Origin: Streptacidiphilus pinicola
GTDB taxonomy: Bacteria > Actinomycetota > Actinomycetes > Streptomycetales > Streptomycetaceae
Reading direction: 5' to 3'
Assembly: GCF_003258295.1 (NCBI RefSeq)
Contig: NZ_QKYN01000034.1
Location: forward strand, 29,270-93,269
Length of the DNA: 64,000 nt
This document shows, in pieces, positions 49,467 to 57,040 of this stretch. A program made the position numbers and the translations under genes. The notes beneath the pieces are model-generated. The model saw nothing but the letters and a program-made list of their open reading frames with translations, ran no database searches and was not told the DNA's origin. Each line of letters begins with the position of its first letter. The stretch's first letter is position 1.

Positions 49467-50777
49467 ATGCGCTTCTCCCGTGCGGTCCGCGCAGTCCTCG
49501 CCCCTTACGGGCGGCAGGGTCTGCGCGACCTCGTCTTCCTCGCCTCGGCCGTGCCGACGGCGAACCTCTCGGCGGTCGTCGTGCTGGCCTGGCCGGGCGC
49601 GGCGCCGTTCGTGCTCGCGCCGGTACTGCTGCCGTTGCTGCTGACCCCGGTGCTGACGAGGATTCACCGCAGTCGTTTCCGTTCGCTCCTGGGGCTGGAG
49701 ATCCCGGCCGTCCCGCAGGTGCGGCCGCGTTGGCGCGCGCTCACCGCCGAGACGACCTGGCGGCAAGTTCTCTACCACGTCGTGGTGAACACCGTGATGG
49801 CGCTGTACGCGCTGGGCACCGTCTTCGTGATCGTCTGCGGACTGGTGCTGGTGAGTCTGCCGGCCTGGTACTGGGCGGTGCCGGGCAACGACGCGACGGG
49901 CGGGGCGCCCCCGCCCGCCGCTCCGGGCACCAGGCCCGACCTGCCCGCCACGCTCGCGTTCGGGATCAACCACCACGGCATCACCTGGCTGATCGTGCTG
50001 GGCTCGCTCGCCCTCGTGCTCGCGCCCTGGATCGTGCTGCTCGGGCGGATGCTGGACACCCGCGCGGCGGCCGGCCTGCTCGGGCCCAACCGGGCCCGCG
50101 AGCTGGCGGAGTTGACGCGGCGCGTCGAGAACCTGGCGGAGAGCCGCGCCGAGGTCGTCGACGCCGCGGACGCCGAGCGCCGCCGGATCGAGCGGGACCT
50201 GCACGACGGAGCCCAGCAGCGGCTGGTGTCGCTGGCGATGAACCTCGGGCTGGCCAAGCGCACGCTGAAGAACCTGCCACCCGAGGAGCAGGCCGCGCGG
50301 GCGATGGTGGTCATCGACGAGGCGCACACCGAGGCCCAGTCCGCCATCTCCGAACTGCGCGACCTGGTGCGGGGCCTGCACCCGGTGGTCCTGGAGGACC
50401 GCGGCCTGGACGCGGCCCTGTCCGGGATCGCGGCCCGCGCGCCGCTGCCGGTCCGGCTGCAGGTGCGGCTGGACCGGCGGGCCGCGCCGGCGGTCGAGGC
50501 GGTGGCGTACTTCGTGGTCTCCGAGGCGCTGGCCAACATCGCGAAGCACGCCCGCGCCTCACGCGCGGAGATCGCCGTGGACGAGCGGCCGGGCGCGAAC
50601 GGTCCGGTCCTGGTCATCAGGGTGACCGACGACGGGGTCGGCGGCGCCGACCCGGTCAACGGCAGCGGACTTGTGGGCCTGCGCCAGCGAGCGGCGTCCG
50701 TGGACGGAACGCTGCAGATCACCAGCCCCCTCGGGGGACCGACGACTCTTCATGTGGAGCTGCCGTGCGCGCTGTAA
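49467..50777 (+). CDS. Sensor histidine kinase, LiaS/NarX-like
   Basis: 436 residues. About four membrane helices lie in the first ~200 residues, with a long external Pro/Gly/Ala-rich loop near 140-165. The HisKA_3 helix contains the phospho-acceptor in RRRIERDLHDGAQQRLVSLAM (~245), and the HATPase_c domain has SEALANIAKHARASRAE and DDGVGGAD. It pairs with the response regulator that overlaps its 3' end by 13 bp. The architecture resembles cell-envelope stress kinases, and the DUF4097 gene downstream fits that. Confidence 0.93.
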   Translation: MRFSRAVRAVLAPYGRQGLRDLVFLASAVPTANLSAVVVLAWPGAAPFVLAPVLLPLLLTPVLTRIHRSRFRSLLGLEIPAVPQVRPRWRALTAETTWRQVLYHVVVNTVMALYALGTVFVIVCGLVLVSLPAWYWAVPGNDATGGAPPPAAPGTRPDLPATLAFGINHHGITWLIVLGSLALVLAPWIVLLGRMLDTRAAAGLLGPNRARELAELTRRVENLAESRAEVVDAADAERRRIERDLHDGAQQRLVSLAMNLGLAKRTLKNLPPEEQAARAMVVIDEAHTEAQSAISELRDLVRGLHPVVLEDRGLDAALSGIAARAPLPVRLQVRLDRRAAPAVEAVAYFVVSEALANIAKHARASRAEIAVDERPGANGPVLVIRVTDDGVGGADPVNGSGLVGLRQRAASVDGTLQITSPLGGPTTLHVELPCAL

Positions 50778-51406
50778 TCGCCGAGGACTCCGTCCTGCTG
50801 CGGGTGGGACTGGTCAAGGTACTGGAGGCCGTCGGCTACACCGTCGTCGCAGCGGTCAACGACGCCGAGGAGCTCCTCGCCGCCGTCGACGAGCACCAGC
50901 CGGACGTCGTGGTGACGGACGTGCGGATGCCGCCCGGCTTCACCGACGAGGGCGTGCGCGCCGCCTTGCTGATCCGTCGCCAGTGGCCGTCGATCGCGGT
51001 GCTGCTGCTCTCCCAGTACGTCGAGGAGCGCTACGCCGCGGACCTGCTGACCGGTGACAACCGGGGGGTGGGCTACCTGCTCAAGGAGCGGGTGGCCAAC
51101 GTCGACGACTTCCTCGACGCGCTGGAACGCGTCGCCGCCGGTGGCACCGCGCTGGACCCCGAGGTCGTCTCGCAGCTGCTGCTGCGCCGGCAGAGCGGCC
51201 CGCTGGACCAGCTCACCCCGCGCGAGCGGGAGGTGCTCGGCCGGATGGCGGAGGGCCGCTCCAACGCGGCGATCGCCCGCGAACTCGTGGTCAGCGAGAG
51301 TGCGGTGGCCAAGCACATCAACAGCATTTTCATGAAGCTCGACCTGCCGCCGACGGAGGGCGAGCACCGCCGCGTCATGGCGGTGCTGCGCTTCCTCGAC
51401 GCGTGA
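50765..51406 (+). CDS. LuxR-type response regulator (LiaR/DevR-like)
   Basis: 213 residues from the GTG at 50765, inside the 3' end of the kinase gene. The receiver domain has AEDSVLLRVG, phospho-acceptor Asp52 in VVVTDVRMPP and the Lys of YLLKERV. The C-terminal LuxR HTH reads LTPREREVLGRMAEGRSNAAIARELVVSESAVAKHINSIFMKLDL. It likely activates the DUF4097 gene 22 bp downstream as part of one operon. Confidence 0.93.
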   Translation: MRAVIAEDSVLLRVGLVKVLEAVGYTVVAAVNDAEELLAAVDEHQPDVVVTDVRMPPGFTDEGVRAALLIRRQWPSIAVLLLSQYVEERYAADLLTGDNRGVGYLLKERVANVDDFLDALERVAAGGTALDPEVVSQLLLRRQSGPLDQLTPREREVLGRMAEGRSNAAIARELVVSESAVAKHINSIFMKLDLPPTEGEHRRVMAVLRFLDA

Positions 51407-51428
51407 CACGAACACTGGGAGGGATGAA

Positions 51429-52208
51429 ATGGCACGGCAGAAGAGGATCTGGTGGGTCCTGTCGGCGCTCGTCATCGTGGTGGCGGCGACGCTCTCGGCG
51501 GGGACGATGCTGACCTGGATGCTGCAGCAGCAGTCGACGCACACCGACAGCTACACCGCCGCACAGATCAAGTCGGTGCAGTTGAACACCGGGCCGGCGA
51601 AGGTGCAGGTGCATCCCGCGAACGGGGGGACGGCGCGGGTGACCCAGACGATGCAGTGGGTCTTCACCAAGCCGACGGTGGTCCTGAAGTTCGACCCGAG
51701 CAGCGGCACCCTGAACGTCGACGCGAGCTGCGAGGGGGCCAGGTTCCTCGCCGACAAGTGCGCGGTGCAGCTGGACATCACCGTGCCGGCGACGGCCGAG
51801 GTCGTCTCCACCGGAGGCTCCGGGCAGCTGAGCGTCACGGCCATGGCCGGCCCGGTCACCGCACAGTTCGGCTCGGGTGAGGTCGACCTGAACCGCGCGA
51901 GCGGCCCGCTCGACATCCGGGTGGGGTCCGGCCAGATCTCCGGGACCGACCTGCAGAGCGACAAGGTGAACGCCGTCGCCGGCTCGGGCGAGGTGGATCT
52001 CGGCTTCGCTGCGCCGCCCACCACCGTCACGGCCGGCGCGACCTCGGGGCAGGTCTCGGTCGCCGTGCCGTCCGGCACCCAGTACCGGGTGAACGCGTCC
52101 GTCACCAGTGGCGAGAGCGACGTCGCCCCGGGCCTGTCCTCCTTCTCGGCGCCCGGCACGATCGCCGTGTCCGTGACGAGCGGCCAGGCCGAGGTGCACT
52201 ACCGGTAG
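51429..52208 (+). CDS. DUF4097-family envelope protein with N-terminal membrane anchor
   Basis: 259 residues. An N-terminal hydrophobic helix (WWVLSALVIVVAATLSAGTMLTWML, ~8-32) anchors an extracytoplasmic beta-repeat domain with GSGEVDLNRASGPLDIRVGSGQISG-type repeats (~60-255), the DUF4097 fold also found in LiaG-like proteins. Its position behind a two-component pair suggests a role in sensing or buffering envelope stress, by analogy with lia operons. Two Cys residues (~97 and ~107) could form a disulfide. Confidence 0.85.
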   Translation: MARQKRIWWVLSALVIVVAATLSAGTMLTWMLQQQSTHTDSYTAAQIKSVQLNTGPAKVQVHPANGGTARVTQTMQWVFTKPTVVLKFDPSSGTLNVDASCEGARFLADKCAVQLDITVPATAEVVSTGGSGQLSVTAMAGPVTAQFGSGEVDLNRASGPLDIRVGSGQISGTDLQSDKVNAVAGSGEVDLGFAAPPTTVTAGATSGQVSVAVPSGTQYRVNASVTSGESDVAPGLSSFSAPGTIAVSVTSGQAEVHYR

Positions 52209-52213
52209 CCGGA

Positions 52214-52819
52214 CTACTCGGCGGCCAGCCGCTCGCGGGCCTCCATCAGCGCGAAGCCCAGGAGGTTGAGGCCGCGCCAGCGCTGCGGGTCGGAGGCGGC
52301 CTCGTTCGCTGCGCCGAGACCGATGCCCCAGACCCGGTCGAGCGGGCTGGCCTCGACCAGCACGCGCTGCCCGGTGCCGAGCAGGTACCGGCGCAGCTCC
52401 GGGTCCTGGCCGAACTTGGCCACGTTGCCCCGGACCACCAGCTCGAACCGGGACTCGGCCCAGCGCTGCTCGTCGAAGCTGGCGACCTTGCGGCCCAGCG
52501 CCTTCGCCTCGGCGGGGGTGCGGGCCGCGAGTATCGCCGGGACCGACGCGTCGTCACCGAAGAGCCGGGCCTTGGCCGCCATCATCCAGTGCTCGGCGCT
52601 CGCGTACTCGACGCCGTCGACCGTGAACCGGCAGGGCCACCACTGGCTCAGCGAGCCCTGACCGACCGTCCCGTCCTTCTGCGGCTGATGCCCCCAGAAC
52701 ATCAGCCACTTGGGATGGGCGCCGGCCGTCACGAGGGCGGCCAGCTCCTCCCGGCTGCGAGCCTCAGACGGGTGGGCTCCCGCCGGGTGTTCGTGGGTGG
52801 TGATGTCGTTCTGCGTCAT
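52214..52819 (-). CDS. NADAR (YbiA-like) family protein
   Basis: 201 residues from the ATG at 52819. Family blocks are WGHQPQKDGTVGQGSLSQWWPCRFTVDGVEYASAEHWMMAAKARLFGD, FDEQRWAESRFELVVRGNVAKFGQD and SPLDRVWGIGLGA. NADAR/YbiA proteins act as N-glycosidases, on riboflavin-pathway intermediates or as ADP-ribose removers depending on the member. The acidic and tryptophan residues of the family are present. It converges on the DUF4097 gene with a 5-bp gap. Confidence 0.88.
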   Translation of the reverse strand: MTQNDITTHEHPAGAHPSEARSREELAALVTAGAHPKWLMFWGHQPQKDGTVGQGSLSQWWPCRFTVDGVEYASAEHWMMAAKARLFGDDASVPAILAARTPAEAKALGRKVASFDEQRWAESRFELVVRGNVAKFGQDPELRRYLLGTGQRVLVEASPLDRVWGIGLGAANEAASDPQRWRGLNLLGFALMEARERLAAE

Positions 52820-52883
52820 GCCCGCGATCCTGGCAGTCGGCACTGACAACCCGCCACGCGTTATCCACAGCCCTCACCGTTCC

Positions 52884-54383
52884 TCACCCGACCTTGCGCG
52901 GCAGGCGCGTGGAGAGGGCGATGACCAGGAAGGTCGCCGCGAACTGCAGGACCAGCACCAGGGTCAGCGCGTCCCGCATGCCCATGGAGGGGGAGAGCGA
53001 GAGGAACAGCGTGCCGAGGGTGGCGACGCCCAGGGCCAGCGAGGACTGCTGGGTGGTGGCGAGGATGCCGCCGCCGACGCCCGCCCGCTCGACCGGGATC
53101 TGGCTCAGCACCAGGCGGATGAGCGGCGGCATGACCAGGCCCTGGCCAGTGCCGGCGATCACCATGCCGGGCAGCAGCCCCCACGTGTTGATGCCGGACC
53201 AGTCGTTGGCCACCGTCAGTGCCAGGGTGCCGAGGCCGAGGGCCTGGATGACCGCGCCGGTCACGATGACCTTCGAGCCGAAGCGGGCCAGCAGCCGCGG
53301 GCCGGCGAGCGAGGCGGCGAAGAAGCCGGCGGCCATGGGCACCATCGCGAAGCCGGAGGCGATCGGGCCCTCGTGCAGGCCGACCTGGAGCGCGACGGCC
53401 ATCACCATCATGAAGCCGCCGAACCCGGCGAAGAACGGCACGGCCATGGTCAGACCGACCTTCAGCCCGCGCAGCTTCAGCAGCGAGATCGGCACCAGCG
53501 GCACCTGCCCGTTGCGCTCACCACGCCGCTCGACCAGCACGAAAGCGGTGAGCAGGAAGGGGAAGAGAGCGAGCAGCACCCAGGTCCACACCGGCCAGCC
53601 CAGCGAGCGGCCCTCCATCAGCGGGACCAGCAGCGCCAGCAGCGCACCGGCCAGCAGCACCGTGCCGGGGACGTCGACGCGAGCGGGGTTGGCGGAGCGG
53701 GTCTCGGGGACGGTGCGCAGCGCGAGCAGCACGGCCACGACCGCGACCGGCACGTTGACCAGGAAGATGAACCGCCAGCCGGTGCCGAAGAGGTTGGCGG
53801 AGAGCAGCACGCCGCCCAGCACCTGGCCGATGACGACGGCGATGCCGCCGACGGCGCCGTAGACGCCCATGGCCTTGGCCCGGCGCTCGCCCTCGGTCGC
53901 GGCCTGGATGGTGGCCAGCGCCTGCGGCAGCATCAGCGCGGCCGAGGCGCCCTGGGCGACGCGGGCGACGACCAGCGCCAGCGCGGTGGGCGCGAAGCCG
54001 CAGGCCGCGGAGGTGAGGCCGAAGAGCAGCGCCCCGGCGACGAAGAGCTTCTTGCGTCCGTAGAGGTCGCCGAGGCGACCGCCGAGCACCAGCAGCACCG
54101 CGTAGGCGATGCCGTAGCCGGCGACGAAGAGTTCGAGCGTGGCCGGGCCCGCCGACAGGTCCTTGTCGATGGTGGGCAGGGCGACGTTGACGATGAAGAA
54201 GTCCAGCATCGGCAGGAAGGCGCCGAGCAGGACGGTGACCAGGCCCAGGGTGCTGAGCCGGCCGGGAGCGGAGGTGCGGACGGGAGCCGGAGCCGGGCCG
54301 CCGGCGATGCGTGAGACGCGCGGCAGCACGTTCGCCCGGGTGAGTGTCCGGGGGGTCTGCTGAGGGGTGGTGTGGATCGTCAC
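52884..54383 (-). CDS. MFS transporter, DHA2 drug-efflux type, divergent from XRE regulator
   Basis: 499 residues from the GTG at 54383. An ATG at 54407 (507 residues) is the alternative, with no ribosome binding site. DHA2 hallmarks are LPMLDFFIVNVALPTIDKDL, GGRLGDLYGRKKLFVAG (motif A) and ARVAQGASAALMLPQALATI, with about 14 hydrophobic segments. It is predicted to be a proton-driven exporter. It is controlled presumably by the MmyB-like regulator encoded divergently at 54486; CTGGTAC repeats lie between them. Confidence 0.9.
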   Translation of the reverse strand: MTIHTTPQQTPRTLTRANVLPRVSRIAGGPAPAPVRTSAPGRLSTLGLVTVLLGAFLPMLDFFIVNVALPTIDKDLSAGPATLELFVAGYGIAYAVLLVLGGRLGDLYGRKKLFVAGALLFGLTSAACGFAPTALALVVARVAQGASAALMLPQALATIQAATEGERRAKAMGVYGAVGGIAVVIGQVLGGVLLSANLFGTGWRFIFLVNVPVAVVAVLLALRTVPETRSANPARVDVPGTVLLAGALLALLVPLMEGRSLGWPVWTWVLLALFPFLLTAFVLVERRGERNGQVPLVPISLLKLRGLKVGLTMAVPFFAGFGGFMMVMAVALQVGLHEGPIASGFAMVPMAAGFFAASLAGPRLLARFGSKVIVTGAVIQALGLGTLALTVANDWSGINTWGLLPGMVIAGTGQGLVMPPLIRLVLSQIPVERAGVGGGILATTQQSSLALGVATLGTLFLSLSPSMGMRDALTLVLVLQFAATFLVIALSTRLPRKVG

Positions 54384-54410
54384 GACCACTACTGTCCGCC
54401 GCTCCATAAC

Positions 54411-54442
54411 CTGGTACCAGTGTCTGGTTATCCTGGTACTGG
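54411..54442. promoter_or_regulatory. CTGGTAC repeat pair, candidate operator of the MFS/XRE divergon
   Basis: The palindrome CTGGTACCAG (54411-54420) is followed 22 bp later by CTGGTACTGG (54433-54442), two helical turns apart, in the 102-bp region between the divergent MFS and regulator genes. This placement suits a repressor acting on both promoters. Confidence 0.5.
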
Positions 54443-54485
54443 GACTACCTGGCAACGGGATCGAATCGGTTGCATCCTGGAATAC

Positions 54486-55367
54486 ATGACCACCGCACCC
54501 GCGTCCAGCCTCGAACTCGTCGCACCCGTCGGCAAGCCCGGAGACCTGCGCCGCCGCGAACTCGCCGCGTTCCTGCGCAGCCGCCGCGAGCGCATCTCGC
54601 CGGAGCAGGTCGGCCTGCCCAGCATCGGCCGCCGCCGCACACCGGGGCTGCGCCGCGAGGAGGTCGCACAGCTCGCCGCGGTCGGGGTCACCTGGTACAC
54701 GTGGCTGGAGCAGGCCCGCGACATCCAGGTCTCCGCGCAGGTCCTCGACGCGATCGCCCGCGGCCTGCTGCTGAACCAGGTGGAGCGGCAGCACCTGTTC
54801 GCGCTCGCCGGCGCCGCCGACCCGATCGGCTCGCCCAGGGAGTGCCCGGTGGTCACCCCGCCGGTCCGCGCCGTGCTGGACCAGCTCTCGCCGATGCCCG
54901 CGGTGGTGCTCAACGCCCGCTTCGACATCATCGGGTTCAACGACGTCTACTCCCGGCTCTGCGGCGGCCTGGAGCGGTTCGAGCCGGAGCAGCGCAACCT
55001 GATGTGGCTGGCCTTCACCGATCCGGCCTGGCGCGAGCTGCTCGTCGACTGGGACGTGGCCGCGCGCCACATGACCGCGAAGTTCCGCGTCGCCCTGGCC
55101 GAGCACGTGGCCGAGCCGGGCTACAAGTCGCTGCTGAAGCGGCTGCTGCTGGCCTCGCCCGAGTTCGCCGAGGCGTGGGAGCAGCACGACGTCACCGGCA
55201 CCTCCGAGGGGACCAAGCGTTTCCTCAACAGCGCGGTGGGCCTGCTGAACTTTGAGTACACCAACCTCTGGCTCGGTCCGCGCCCCGGCTACCGCATGAT
55301 CACCTACATCCCGGCCGACCCGGTGACCAAGGCCCGCGTGGAGCAGCTGGCGGCAATGGGACAATAG
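54486..55367 (+). CDS. XRE-family regulator with MmyB-like ligand-binding domain
   Basis: 293 residues. The N-terminal HTH_31 contains RRRTPGLRREEVAQLAAVGVTWYTWLEQARDI. The MmyB-like domain begins near residue 115 (MPAVVLNARFDIIGFNDVYSRLCGG) and ends with a strand and helix rich in basic residues. It is a paralogue of the protein at 24555. It is divergent from a DHA2 exporter and likely its ligand-responsive repressor. dusB follows 38 bp downstream in the same direction. Confidence 0.92.
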   Translation: MTTAPASSLELVAPVGKPGDLRRRELAAFLRSRRERISPEQVGLPSIGRRRTPGLRREEVAQLAAVGVTWYTWLEQARDIQVSAQVLDAIARGLLLNQVERQHLFALAGAADPIGSPRECPVVTPPVRAVLDQLSPMPAVVLNARFDIIGFNDVYSRLCGGLERFEPEQRNLMWLAFTDPAWRELLVDWDVAARHMTAKFRVALAEHVAEPGYKSLLKRLLLASPEFAEAWEQHDVTGTSEGTKRFLNSAVGLLNFEYTNLWLGPRPGYRMITYIPADPVTKARVEQLAAMGQ

Positions 55368-55405
55368 AGGTTCTGCCTGTCGCCGCCCGACCGAAGGACC
55401 TCCGG

Positions 55406-56569
55406 ATGACCACGCCCGCGCCCGATGCCGTCACCGCCGCGCCGCTGCGTCTCGGCTCAGCGCTGACCGTGTGGCCGCCCGTCGTGCTGGCGCCGATGGC
55501 CGGGATCACCAACGCGCCGTTCCGCACCCTGTGCCGGGAGCAGAGCGGGGGCAAGGGCCTCTTCGTCTCGGAGATGATCACGACCCGGGCCCTGGTCGAG
55601 CGCAACGCCAAGACCATGAACCTGATCCACTTCGACCCGAGCGAGCAGCCGCGCTCCATCCAGCTCTACGGTGTGGACCCGGAGACCGTCGGCCGCGCGG
55701 CGAAGATGATCGCCGACGAGGACCTGGCCGACCACATCGACCTGAACTTCGGCTGCCCGGTCCCCAAGGTCACCCGCAAGGGCGGCGGCTCGGCCCTGCC
55801 CTACAAGCGCAACCTGCTGCGCGACATCCTGCGCCAGGCCGTCGCCAACGCCGGCGACCTGCCGGTGACCATGAAGATGCGGGTCGGCATCGACGCGGAC
55901 CACATCACCTACCTCGACGCCGGCCGGATCGGGGCCGAGGAGGGCGTGGCCGCGATCGCGCTGCACGGGCGCACCGCCATCCAGCACTACAGCGGCGAGG
56001 CCGACTGGTCCGCCATCGCCCGCCTGCGCGAGGCCGTCCCGGCCCACGTGCCGGTGCTGGGCAACGGCGACATCTGGTCCGCGGACGACGCCGCCCGCAT
56101 GGTCCGCGAGACCGGCTGCGACGGCGTGGTCGTCGGCCGCGGCTGCCTGGGCCGCCCGTGGCTGTTCAAGGAGCTGGTCTCGGTCTTCGAGGGCACGGTC
56201 GACTACGCCCGCCCCGACTTCGGCTACGTCGCGACGACGATGATCCGCCACGCGGAGCTGCTGGGGGAGTGGATCGGGGACGAGAAGCGCGGCGTCATCG
56301 ACTTCCGCAAGCACGTCGCCTGGTACACCAAGGGCTTCTCGGTCGGCTCGGAGCTGCGCAACGGCCTGGCCACCGCCTCCTCGCTGGCCGAGCTGGAGGA
56401 GCTGCTCGCCCAGGTCGACCAGGAGCAGCCCTGGCCCGTCTCGGCCGACGGCCCGCGCGGCCGCACCTCCGGCGCGCACCGCGTCGTCCTGCCCGAGGGC
56501 TGGCTCGACGACCCCTACGACTGCGCGGTTCCCTCCGCCGACGCGGAGCTGGACACCTCCGGGGGCTGA
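55406..56569 (+). CDS. dusB: tRNA-dihydrouridine synthase DusB
   Basis: 387 residues. The FMN-binding TIM barrel contains VVLAPMAGITNAPFR at the N-terminus, the catalytic Cys in LNFGCPVPKVTRKGGGSAL (~116), MKMRVGID, HGRTAIQHYSG and GCLGRPW. It reduces uridine in the D-loop of tRNAs. The C-terminal helical tRNA-binding domain is present, plus a short acidic tail. It is a housekeeping gene next to ppdK, as in other streptomycetes. Confidence 0.95.
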   Translation: MTTPAPDAVTAAPLRLGSALTVWPPVVLAPMAGITNAPFRTLCREQSGGKGLFVSEMITTRALVERNAKTMNLIHFDPSEQPRSIQLYGVDPETVGRAAKMIADEDLADHIDLNFGCPVPKVTRKGGGSALPYKRNLLRDILRQAVANAGDLPVTMKMRVGIDADHITYLDAGRIGAEEGVAAIALHGRTAIQHYSGEADWSAIARLREAVPAHVPVLGNGDIWSADDAARMVRETGCDGVVVGRGCLGRPWLFKELVSVFEGTVDYARPDFGYVATTMIRHAELLGEWIGDEKRGVIDFRKHVAWYTKGFSVGSELRNGLATASSLAELEELLAQVDQEQPWPVSADGPRGRTSGAHRVVLPEGWLDDPYDCAVPSADAELDTSGG

Positions 56570-57040
56570 GCTTGGCCTAACGGAGTGTGGACACCAGGCG
56601 ACACATGGTGAGACGGGCTACGTACGAGGAGTGAGACAGACGCCCCATCGGCGCGTGACTCCGGCCACATTCGTCGTCACTTTGCGTCAGATGGACGTAA
56701 AACCGCAGGTGGGACGGGGTGTGAAACGCTTCCCGAACGAGTCCGAACGCGGCGACGGGCGCGTGCCTCCAAAGGATCAAGCCAAGGACATCTGATCGTT
56801 GCCATCCGTGGTCGTCCGGTTGCGCTCGTGTGAGATCGGGGTTTCCCTGGGTTCAACTGATGAAGGATCGCTAGCGTCAGGGCGACGATTTTACTTTCGC
56901 AGGCTAAGGCCGATTCCGGGCTTTCGATCTCACGGGTTACCGGTCGGTACCGGCCGCTGACGGCCTATCTGGGGCAGCCAAGTGCCTTCGATCTGGGTAT
57001 GTTCTCCGGCATCAGGGCAACCGCGCGGCAGGAGAGGCTC
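56570..57040 (+). promoter_or_regulatory. Long upstream region of ppdK
   Basis: 471 bp without a credible gene. A 67-codon antisense frame (56577-56780) lacks coding bias. The region is less GC-rich than its surroundings and contains several short palindromes (for example CTACGTACGAG near 56617 and CGGTCGGTACCGGCC near 56941). GGAGAG just before the GTG at 57041 is the ribosome binding site. A long 5' leader or several promoters are likely. Confidence 0.4.

Noticed and set aside
56577..56780. 67-codon minus-strand frame in the ppdK leader region
   Set aside because: No ribosome binding site, no coding bias and no recognisable domain; a chance frame in lower-GC DNA.
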